Shown piece after piece: positions 45,221-54,300 of a DNA stretch of 64,000 bases. Source of the stretch: Podospora pseudoanserina (lineage: Eukaryota > Ascomycota > Sordariomycetes > Sordariales > Podosporaceae); NCBI RefSeq assembly GCF_035222485.1, contig NC_085921.1, positions 5,078,694 through 5,142,693 on the forward strand. Reading direction: 5' to 3'. A program made the position numbers and the translations under genes. Numbering within the stretch: position 1 is the first letter of the stretch; each line of letters starts with the position of its first letter. The notes beneath the pieces were generated by a model that ran no database searches, had not been told where the DNA came from, and worked only from the letters and a program-made list of their open reading frames with translations.

Positions 45221-45918
45221 GTGTTGGGATTGGTCAAGCTTGCTTTTTCCCCACCCAGGTTCGGGATCAGGTTCTTTGCCAATTCATCACACTTCTCAGG
45301 AGACAGGAACAGTGTTGAAACACCGCCAACATAGCTCTGCCGCGAGATAGTTGTTGACCGAAGCCGAAAAGTAAGCAAATAGGAGGATTGTTCTGGCTCT
45401 GCGCAAATGTGCATTGCATGTTGCGAAGCCAGGTTGGCATCATCTGTATGGCCAGGCGTCATGTCAATGTTGTCATTATAGCCAGCTATAGGCTACTCTG
45501 CTTTGCTGCGTGGATAGGGTCGATGTCAGAGCTAATTGTTTGAACAAACCACATCGTCGCAAATACTGGAGCTCTGCACCTCCAGGTTTAAACGGTGTCG
45601 TGTACCGTATTCACTCGAAGATGAAGTAAACGTGGATGGGTCCTAGAATTTTGAAGTGGTGCGAGACAGAAGTTGGGCCTCGGTCGCATCACATCACAGT
45701 GATTAGATACCTATCTTGCGACGACGAGGTCTGGCCAAACACAAAGCCTGTGAGCTTGATGAGACTGTGTATATAAGACTGGACGGGGAGCATGGAAACC
45801 GCAATCAAGCTCTCTTCACCTCACACACTCTCACCTACAACACTTCCTGCAACTTAATCTTCCTATCGGTCATTTGTCAATTCCTTCATTGCGAATCAAC
45901 ATTCTACAGTCTCACACC
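45221..45918. other. Intergenic, promoter of the last gene
   Basis: 698 nt between tandem genes. It contains the TATA box listed separately. The minus-strand frame 45016-45462 is the antisense of the Gly/Cys tail. Confidence 0.5.
45770..45777 (+). promoter_or_regulatory. TATA box of the last intact gene
   Basis: TATATAAG lies 149 nt upstream of the ATG at 45919, the same sequence and nearly the same spacing as at 2094. Confidence 0.5.
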
Positions 45919-47121
45919 ATGGCTTCCACTTCCGTCGCCCCGACTGTTGATTTCAAAAGTATTGCAATCCACCTCGGCCGCTATTGCTACTCCGTCATCG
46001 CCTTCCTCCAGCTCCCCACAGACGTAGCATGGAGGCGCACAGTTTCGGCAATCCAAGCCGCTAACATGGCAACATTCATGGCGATCAACCTCTATGTTCA
46101 GTTGTGCATCAGCGTCGTGCGGCAATTCATCAACAACTCCTGGAACTCCATCGTGTCATCGGTACAGCAGGCCAGCACTACCGTCATTGCCGTGGTTGAA
46201 TCTGTCAAGCTCACCGTCGGCCTCGGACTCGACTATCTCTCCAGCGCTGCGACCAACGCCACGAAAGCCGTTACCAGCCTTTTTGTCGACTACCTGCCTA
46301 CCATCGCTGTCGGCTTCTACTCCGAAATGCGGAAGGAGGTCACGTTTCAACACATGAAGACCATGAACATGGTCCTCTTAGTCTCGAGTCTCGTATGGTT
46401 TTATCTTCGATGTGTTGAGGTCGGCACCCCTGCTTTGCCCGCCAAAGACGGCCAAGTGACCAGTACTCGCAAGTGGAGGAGACGTTTTCAAGTTGTCCTT
46501 AGGGAGCTCGCCAGTCTCCTTGTCCTCAGTTCTGTCCTCTCCTACGCCGCAATGCCAGAGTGGACCACCGCCACCATTGCCTCGTGGCTGTCTGCAGCCG
46601 CTGACCGACTGAGTTTTCTATCATCGATAGTTACGGAGAGAGTGAACCCCGTTTACGTCGCCGTGGTTGAAGGTACAAATCATCATTTTGGCAAACTTAT
46701 TGAGGAATGTGTTGCTCGACTGCCACCAATATTGGAGAGAATTGAACCGGTTTATGGTGCCCTTGGTGGAGGCAATATCAGGCTTCAGCTCATCAAATTC
46801 GCCGGGGACTGTTTTGAGCGACTCCCACCGCTACCAGACTGGCATCCGTGGGTGGGTATGTCTGGAGATGTTGGAATAGGGGTGTTGGCACCGATTATTC
46901 TCGGTGGCCACGGTCCTTCACCTTCTCCTATTTGCGAAGCCAGCAACACCAGCTCAACGCTCATCGAGAGTTCAGCTCCACCACCAACAATGCCGGAACC
47001 CGCTCTCCCCTATCAGGGAGACTCTATGGTGATTTTGCCTTTTTTGATGTATGTCATTGCGGCTGGGGATTTAGTAATACTGGTGCGGCGACGACAAAGG
47101 AAAGGAAAAGATCGGGCATGA
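45919..47121 (+). CDS. Membrane protein, last intact gene before the RIP block (hypothetical)
   Basis: Single exon, 400 residues from the ATG at 45919 (context TCACACC). Hydrophobic segments suggest three or more membrane spans: MNMVLLVSSLVWFYLRCV, LASLLVLSSVLSYAAM and, near the C-terminus, VILPFLMYVIAAGDLVILV followed by a basic stop-transfer stretch RRRQRKGK. The N-terminal 150 residues are amphipathic helices rich in Val, Ser and Ala (SSVQQASTTVIAVVESVKLT), as in apolipoprotein- or perilipin-like lipid-surface proteins, but that is a resemblance only. I do not recognise the family. No stop or frameshift, and CA/TG dinucleotides are normal, so the gene is outside the mutated block that begins about 60 nt downstream. 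Confidence 0.7.
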   Translation: MASTSVAPTVDFKSIAIHLGRYCYSVIAFLQLPTDVAWRRTVSAIQAANMATFMAINLYVQLCISVVRQFINNSWNSIVSSVQQASTTVIAVVESVKLTVGLGLDYLSSAATNATKAVTSLFVDYLPTIAVGFYSEMRKEVTFQHMKTMNMVLLVSSLVWFYLRCVEVGTPALPAKDGQVTSTRKWRRRFQVVLRELASLLVLSSVLSYAAMPEWTTATIASWLSAAADRLSFLSSIVTERVNPVYVAVVEGTNHHFGKLIEECVARLPPILERIEPVYGALGGGNIRLQLIKFAGDCFERLPPLPDWHPWVGMSGDVGIGVLAPIILGGHGPSPSPICEASNTSSTLIESSAPPPTMPEPALPYQGDSMVILPFLMYVIAAGDLVILVRRRQRKGKDRA

Positions 47122-47399
47122 ATAAGGAGGTCAAGGAAAGAGGGTGCATATGTAGATATAGATTCTAAGAAATAGAAGAGGAACATAATCTGTTGTTCCT
47201 AGTTTTTGCCCGAAGCCCTACGTCAATATTTTCACTATTTAACAGGTCGACATTCTAAATTGTAGAATAGGTTAACGTACATTATAAGCGAGCGACCAAT
47301 ATAAGCGAGCGACTACTTTTTTACAACCTTTATACCATTATCCTCAATTACTATACAATAATACTAGGAAGCAACCATAATTATATTAGAAACAGCTAA

Positions 47400-47640
47400 A
47401 TCAGATGCTTCTGCAGCCTCCTGGCAAATACGCGCATTATGGCCAGGCTTACCGCATATACTACAGCACTAAACCTTCGTACGAGCTCCCCCTATATTAC
47501 TACTATCCGGCTGCGTTTCTTACACTCCCTCCCTATCCACGGCCTTCTAATCTAGTAGATCCTGTGCCTCTTGTACAGTAAGTAACCCTCTAAGCCTCAC
47601 ACGTAATTTTTTAGCTCTCCGGCGCTTACTTAGTACCTTA
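47400..47640 (-). pseudogene. Relic of a pogo/Fot1-type DDE transposase, C-terminus
   Basis: One minus-strand frame reads LSKRRRAKKLRVRLRG then LTVQEAQDLLD, and ends at a CCHC zinc knuckle, CSICGKPGHNARIC (47424-47465). This order (basic SKRRRAKK, LTV-EAQDLL, zinc knuckle) is the usual C-terminus of fungal pogo/Fot1 transposases. The three stops in the frame (after LLD, REGV and RTKV) are TAG or TAA, consistent with RIP of Gln codons. The rest of the transposase should lie to the right (47,640 to about 48,400), but it is too decayed for me to follow. At 47285-47316 the motif TATAAGCGAGCGAC occurs twice and may belong to the element's terminal repeat. Confidence 0.65.
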
Positions 47641-49139
47641 TTTACTTTACGTAGCGAAGAGACCTCTGTACGAAGGAGAGCCACTTAGAATATTATAGCC
47701 GTTATACCTTTAGTAAGCTAGTTTACTGTAGTTAGTATTAAAGTCGGAGAGCTATTTTAATAGTTAGTAATACGAATTTTAATAAACGTTAATTATAAGT
47801 TAGCTTCTCGAAGATTATATAGTATCTAGAAAACTTAAGGTTATATAGTACTAGGCCGTAAGTTTAGAAGTATTAGCGTATAAAGCTTTATATTTAGTTT
47901 AGAAAGTACCTTCTTTAGATTGTACGGTATAAGGCTAGTACCCGTAAAGCTACCCTATATATTTTTTTCTATTATAGAAGCGAAAAAGGCCTCGCGGAAA
48001 GTATAGAAGAACTCGAGCTTATTTATATAATTAATATATATACGTATTAAGTCCTTAATCTAGCGACCGTATACTTATTTTAGCGGCCTAAAGTAATTAA
48101 TATCGAGTAGCTAGAGGAGGTAAGAAAAGTATAAAGATATATAAAACGTAATAATATTATTTTACTAGTAGTAACGCTCGAATTCGGTCGAGTAATAGCT
48201 TTTATAGCTATCGAGGATTAATAACCGGTATTTATTTTTTATATAGAATACTATATGTTAAAATACAGCTTTTATTTGTGGATTTTACAGTGTATCTGAG
48301 CCCTGTATATTACAGGGCCTCAGAAGCAATACGATAGCTTAAATTAGTAGTGTTTAGGAACTGCGGTTACCGGAGCGGAGGCTCGGCCTCCGGAAGCAAT
48401 CCGAGGTCCCGGAAGGCCGAGCGCTAAGGCCGGTTGTGACGAACTTCTATCCAGAACCTCTGAAAGGGATACTGGTCGAAGGTACTTCTAAATAATCGTG
48501 GTTCGGTGCAGCTAAACAGTGCATAATAAAATATTTTAATGTAAATACTAAATACCGTAAATATAAGCTTAAATTAAATACTGCGGAACTATCTATCTAT
48601 ATAGCCAGTTCCTCCGTATATATAGACCTCGTGCTAAGCCCTAATTATAATAATCATTCTACTTATTTTTAATAATCGTAATAATCGCTATAATCCTTTA
48701 TAACTCTCTATTAGTTATATTACCGTAATTACTATATTTTCCTAGTCTATTGCCTATAATCGCGTAGCCTTACCCTAATTAGTCCTACTAGTAATTATCT
48801 ATACGTCTTATACCCCGTATACGGTCCGTTCTACCTATTAGCTTAACTATAATATAATACCCCTCCTTTTAAATCGACGTCCCGTCGACCTAAGGCCTAA
48901 AATAACCGCCTATCGCCTACTTTTATTTACTTATAAGTCCTCCTCTTTTCCCTATCGCTACGATATCTAACTCTTATAGAGTTTTTAGGTCCTCGTAACC
49001 CCTTTCTCTACGCGTTAGTCCGTAGTACTATCGTCGCTTAGCCCTAGCTACTTTTATTAACCTTAAAGGTTTTATCGTTATACTTTATTTATTCTATACC
49101 GCTTATAACTTAATTTATTACCTTTACAAACGTTCTTCC

Positions 49140-49612
49140 CGTTGCGGCAAGTATATACGTCGAGGCCGTACTTATAACGTATCGGGCACTTTTACTACTA
49201 TAAGTCGGTTAGTCTATCTCTCTCTCGATACTCCGTCTAACCTTATTTAGTCGAGTACCTAGTTACCGAATATCGTCGTTTATCTTTAAAGAAGCTAACT
49301 ACCGAAAAACGACTTCTAGACGCTTACCGTAAAACTAAAGAGGCTACGCGTAAGGCGTAAGAAGCCGTTACGTATTTATTTTACCTTCGCTAGTAAAAAC
49401 GATATTTCTCGGAGCGGAATGCCGCTATTATTAGTAAGGTAATATTTACGCTCGATCCTTTTATTATTACTACTTCTAGTACCGACCCCTCCTTTTAGCC
49501 TCCCGTCTTACCTAACTAGCTATTTCCTAACTTTAATACCAATCTTAGTACGGCCGGTCTTTCCTTTCTATCCGCGCAGGATGCCGTTAGTAGTACGCCT
49601 TCCCTTTCTTAA
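49140..49612 (+). pseudogene. Accessory plus-strand ORF of the partial element, RIP-mutated
   Basis: The frame ending at TAA 49610-49612 reads EKRLLDAYRKTKEATRKA, then a coiled coil with stops at presumed Gln codons, and ends in NLSTAGLSFLSAQDAV. A Cys-containing stretch (SRCGKYIRRGRTYNVSG) lies upstream at 49140 in another frame, so an indel is also present. The same C-terminal ending occurs in the second copy at 51,180. It resembles small fungal Cys-rich/coiled-coil proteins commonly found beside transposons. Confidence 0.5.
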
Positions 49613-49663
49613 AGTAGTTAAGGCGCGTAGTGCTATTTATATTTAGTCCCCTTTATACCTTTT

Positions 49664-49733
49664 AACCTTATAGTATAGTATATAGTACGTCGACTATTAC
49701 GTCGGAGGCGTAGGTTCGATTCCTATCGAGGTT
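49664..49733 (+). other. tRNA-like sequence, copy 1 (RIP-mutated)
   Basis: 70 nt ending in a T-arm with TAGGTTCGATTCCTA and the acceptor strand CGAGGTT; the 5' acceptor strand reads AACCTTA, which would be fully complementary before two transitions. Its partner copy at 51234 has a perfect acceptor stem. See that entry. Confidence 0.6.
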
Positions 49734-50042
49734 CTTCTAGCTCTATTTTATAGTTATTTAGTTATAGGCTAGGGCTAGGTTTTTTTACTTACTTAGGTTT
49801 TAGCCGGTCCGGGTATTATTAATAGAATTCCTTTTACTTATTTAGGTAATTAAGGTATACCTATAGTTCTTATAAGTTATTTATAGCCGGATATTTTAAT
49901 TAACTAACTAAATACTTTAATTTACTTTTATTAAACTATAAATCTAATATCTTTTTTATATCGTACTTTTCTTCTTCGTTCTCCGCTATTATTTATATAT
50001 TAGCTTTATTTATTTATAATACGGGCTTTAGAAGTAAGATAT

Positions 50043-50441
50043 TGTGACGAACCCCTATCCAGAACCTCTGAAAGGGATATTGGTCGAAGGCACTTCTAAA
50101 TAATCGTGGCTCGGTGCAGCTAAACAGTGCACAATAAGATATCTCAATGTAAATACTAAATACCGTGAATATAAGCTTAAATTGCATACTACGGAACTGT
50201 CTATCTACGCCGGCTAGTTCCTCCGTATATATAGACCCGTGGACCGTGGACCGTTAACTTATAGACGGTCCTCGGTCCGCTCCTAATTAGCCGATGCCGG
50301 ACCGTGGACCGTAAGCCCCACCGCGGTCCCCGGTCCCTATTCTATTAGTCCGTTGCCCTTCTAGACCGTAAGCCCCGCTCGACAGCGCGGTTTAGTCTTA
50401 ATTGGTCCCTCGTAGCCCTACTATCTTCCAAAACCGTAATA
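50043..50441 (-). repeat. LTR (3' in element orientation)
   Basis: 399 bp, TGTGACGAAC ... CCGTAATA, matching 57098-57496 end to end with differences that are mainly transitions. It contains internal repeats of CCGTGGACC. Confidence 0.85.
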
Positions 50442-50689
50442 TAATATTCCCTCTCTAGGCCGAAGCCCCTACGGCCTAATCTTCTTCCACTGCCAACTAT
50501 ATCGTAGGTTTTTCCTCCCCTTTTCTCTTTACTTTTATTATATTTAACCGTATATAAAAACATTATTATAAAACTAAATAGGCTTCTACCCTTTCCTCCC
50601 GAATCCACCGCCGTAGTTTTACTATAATATTATATTTTACCTATTTTACCGCCGAATCCCCTTATATTATAGCCTCTAGGTCCTTACGG

Positions 50690-51182
50690 TACGCCGAGTA
50701 TATATGCCGTAAGATCCTATATAATAGATTTAATATTAGTTTTACCCGTAGGTAGATCTTCCTTTTTTTCCTATACCGTAATTAACCGTTCTATAATAAC
50801 CCGAACGATAAAAGAATAGGATAAACTCGAGCGTAAAGAATAAAAGCTTAAAGACTAACTTTCGTAATTAACTACTAAGCTTATTTAGGTAAAACGAATA
50901 CGTTACTCTCTTCGCGTACGTAAAGAGCGCCTCTTCGCGCGGGATATCCAGGAGAAGGATACCTAGGTAGCGTAGTCTGCCGCCGCGGCGCCTCCTGCTT
51001 TTTCGCCGGGTGCTCCTGCGCGGCCGGACGCCGCCCAGGATACCGTTCTGTAATCTCCTTACGCCTTAGATCCTTCTTTAGGCCTAAATTAGCCTTCCGA
51101 CCTTTCCTTTAATCCTAGTATGGCCGGTCTTTCCTTCCTAACCGCGCTAGATACCGCTAATAGCGTGCCTTCTACTTCCTAA
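50690..51182 (+). pseudogene. Accessory plus-strand ORF of the full-length element, RIP-mutated
   Basis: A single frame from about 50,811 to TAA 51180-51182 reads DKLERKE, KLKD, VKRIRYSLRVRKERLFARD, then an Ala/Pro-rich linker and NPSMAGLSFLTALDTANS. Nearly every interruption is TAG or TAA in place of a probable Gln codon. Before 50,811 a Cys-type stretch (YAEYICRKILYNR) may be the N-terminus. The ORF runs opposite to pol and lies between pol and the 3' LTR. Homologous to the copy at 49,140-49,612. Confidence 0.55.
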
Positions 51183-51233
51183 GGTACCTAAGGCGCATAA
51201 TACTATTTATATTTAGTCCCCTTTATATTTTCT

Positions 51234-51303
51234 AACCTCGTAATATAGTATATAGTACGTCGACTATTATGTCGAAAGCGCGGGTTCGACTCCCGTCGAG
51301 GTT
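51234..51303 (+). other. tRNA-like sequence, copy 2
   Basis: 70 nt. The acceptor stem AACCTCG / CGAGGTT pairs at all seven positions. The T-arm GCGGG-TTCGACT-CCCGT forms five pairs (one G-U), and GGTTCGACTCC is a perfect Pol III B box. The D-arm region TAATATAGTATATAGTA is RIP-damaged. The anticodon arm TCGAC-TATTAT-GTCGA gives five pairs but a six-base loop, so the molecule is slightly short of a normal tRNA. Identity is uncertain; GTT (Asn) is one possible unmutated anticodon. Probably a tRNA-derived module rather than a working tRNA gene. Confidence 0.6.
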
Positions 51304-54300
51304 CTCTTAATTCCGTTTTATAGCTATCTAGCTATAAGCCGGGGCTAAGTTTTTTTACTTACTTAAGTTTTAGTCGGTCTAAATATCGTTAATAAAATTT
51401 TTTTTATTTATTTAGGTAATTAAAGTATACCTATAATTCCTATAAGTTATTTATAGCCGGATATCCTAATTAACTAACTAAATACTTTAATTAGCCTCTA
51501 TTAAACCGTAAATTTAATATTTCTTTTATATCGTACTTTTCTTCTTTATCCTTCGCCACTACCTATATATTAGCCTTACTTATATATAGTATAGATTCTA
51601 AAAATAAAATGTAAAAGGTATATAACCGTAAACGTATTATATTAAGTAGCTTTAATTCGAATACCGTTTTTAATATTTTCCTTTTAACCTTAAATAGTCT
51701 TACTTTTCTATAGTCTAGCTTTTTATTAGGTTTTTTAGTACGTAAATTATATATAGAAAGGAATATTATATCCCTCCCCTTAAGGTAAAGTTCTTCGAGC
51801 CTTTTAATATTATAGTATTTCCGTATTTTTTCCTTTATAAACTTTAGTTTTTACTTAAGTTTACTATAAAATATATATATTTTATTTACCTTAACCCTAG
51901 CCCTAAGTACTTTAACCGTAGGTCCTTACCGTAAATTTACTTCGTAACTAAAATTCGCGAAGAACGGTATAGTTTTAATCGTTTTAATTAGTAATATATT
52001 ATATACTAGCTATACCGTAAATAATAGTTTAATCTAATCGTCCTACTTAAAATTAATATAATTCCGTAAATACTATTTTACGATTTAATTAAGCCGTTCT
52101 GTCTAACCGTTTATTTAAAGGTAGTAGGCCGAAGATACCTTACTTACTACCCCTAGCCTCGTTATTAACGCTTTTTAGAACTTCGATATAAATTTAATAT
52201 CGCGGTCTATAATAAACTCCTTTAGCTATATATATATTAATATAATATACTATAATATTATATCCGTTAGTTATTTTACCGATTAAGTTTCTTTATAAAG
52301 TAGGAAGTATATTTATTTAATAAGCCTATCGACTACTATTAATATATTATTATATTTAACGCTAATTACCGTATCTTTAAATTTTAGTAATTTAATAATA
52401 AAGTCTATTATAATTAAACTCTATAGCCGTTTTACTACCGATAGTAGCTCCAGAAATCTATAGAGCTTATACTTTATAACCTTCGTTCTTTCGTATATAT
52501 AGTATAACTAAATAGTTTCTTTAACGTTATCCTTAATCCCTAGCTAGTTAAAGTACTATTTAATCTTTTCTATAGTCTTAGCGATACTTATATATCCTCC
52601 GAGCTTTAATATATAAATCTTTATTATTAATACTATTTTATTATTTAGCTTTACCTACGTTCGGTTTTTATACTATAGTTTTCCCTAATTATTTTTTTAA
52701 ATACCCTATAGCTTTAGTTTTTTTTATTAATATTATTCTATAATATCGTTATTTAATTTCCTTTAATATTTATTAAAAGTAATTTTTTTACGATATACTA
52801 TATAATACTTTATTTATAGTTATAGTAAATACTTAAGGGTATTATTTAACGTTTCTTTAAATAATAATAGTAATTCCCTAGGTATATCTTTATAGTAGTT
52901 GGCTCGCCGGCTAAATACGTTTACTCTAGCGTTCTCCGAACCCTTTTTATAATTAATTTAAAAATTAAATTCCGAAAGAAACTCTAACTATTATATTTAC
53001 CGGGCGTTAAGGACCTTCGTAATAATAAAGTACCGTAGATTTTTATAATCTATATAAACTTATATTTTATATTTAATACCGTTAAAGTATAGCCTCTATT
53101 CCTCGAACGCTTCGATAATAATAAATAGTTCTTTATTATAGATTAAATAGTTTTAACGTATTTTATTAAGTTTTTTTAAAAAGAAAGTTATCGGATATAG
53201 TTTACTATTATCGTTTTACTATCCTAATTATTTATTAATAGTATAGTCTAATATATTTACTTTAACTTTAAATAGTTAATTAAGGTTTAATAGTTTAAAT
53301 ACCGGGTCCTTTAAAATAGCCTCTTTTAGCTTTTAGAAGGTCTACTTTTTTTCCTACCCTTACCGGAACTCTACGTTTTTTTTAATTAAATAGTTAAATA
53401 GCCTCGTAATACCTACATAGCCCCGGATAAATATTTAATAGAAGTTTATAAACCTTAAGAATTCTCTAACGTATATTTATAATTATAGCGTAGGCTAATC
53501 CTTTACTACTATAATTTTCCCCGGTTCTATACGAACCTTACTTAATAATATTAAATATTTTAAATATATTATTTTCTATACGTAAAATTCGCTCTTTTCT
53601 TTATTAATTAAAAGTCCGGCTCCGTATAGCGCGTCGAGTATCTTTTATACGTACCGCTTATACTTTTTTAAAGTACGTAAGTAAATAAAAATATTATTAA
53701 AATAGTATATTACTATTTTATTAAAGTACTTTCGTATTATATAGTTAACGAGAGATTAGAATATTACGGATATATTAGTTAGCCCAAATAGTATTATAAA
53801 ATACTCGAAATAACTATAGGGTATACGAAATGTAATTTTTTATTCGTCTCCTTCCTTAATCTATATATAGGCGTACCCGATAGGTATATTTAAGCGTATA
53901 AAGTATCGTACCCTTATTAATTAACTCCGTAATTTAGATATTAATGGTAATAAATAATTATTTTTTACCGTTTCGTTATTTAATTAGCGGTAATTTATAT
54001 ATAGTCGTAAACTACCGTCCTTTTTTAGTACGAAGAATACGGGGTATCCTATTAGCGATATAGATTTCCTAATATATCCTTTCTTTAAATTCTTATCTAA
54101 ATATTTCTATAGTTCCTTACTTTATTTATCGTTAGTGTAATAGACCTTAAATAACTATAGCTTAGCTCCTTTTTTTAATTTAATTTCGTAGTTTTACGGT
54201 CTTCGCTCTAAAAGCCCTTTTAAATACTTAGCTATAAAGGTTAAATATCCTCGATATTCTACCGATACCGCCTTTTTCTTACTTTTCTCTACATTATTAT

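Larger units (their letters stand above)
48435..50042. mobile_element. Partial LTR retroelement related to the adjacent full-length copy
   Basis: Bases 48435-48628 match the first 194 nt of the 50043 LTR (TGTGACGAAC... to CCTCCGTATATATAGACC), then diverge, so this is an LTR head of a related subfamily. Bases about 49,470-50,042 match 51,040-51,600 inside the full-length element, including the accessory ORF end and the tRNA-like sequence. The similarity stops exactly at 50042, where the next LTR begins, so the full-length element was probably inserted into this one. No continuation of the interrupted copy is visible after 57496. Confidence 0.7.

Noticed and set aside
45016-45462. Pro/His-rich minus-strand frame
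   Set aside because: It is the antisense of the Gly/Cys-rich tail of the gene on the plus strand.
48281-48330. Near-palindrome CTGAGCCCTGTA / TACAGGGCCTCAG as a functional hairpin
   Set aside because: It lies in decayed transposon sequence and is more simply a remnant of terminal repeats; no other evidence.
50345-50608. Minus-strand 87-codon frame as a gene
   Set aside because: It overlaps the LTR and is homologous in part to the frame at 57309-57569 in the other LTR; no protein features.
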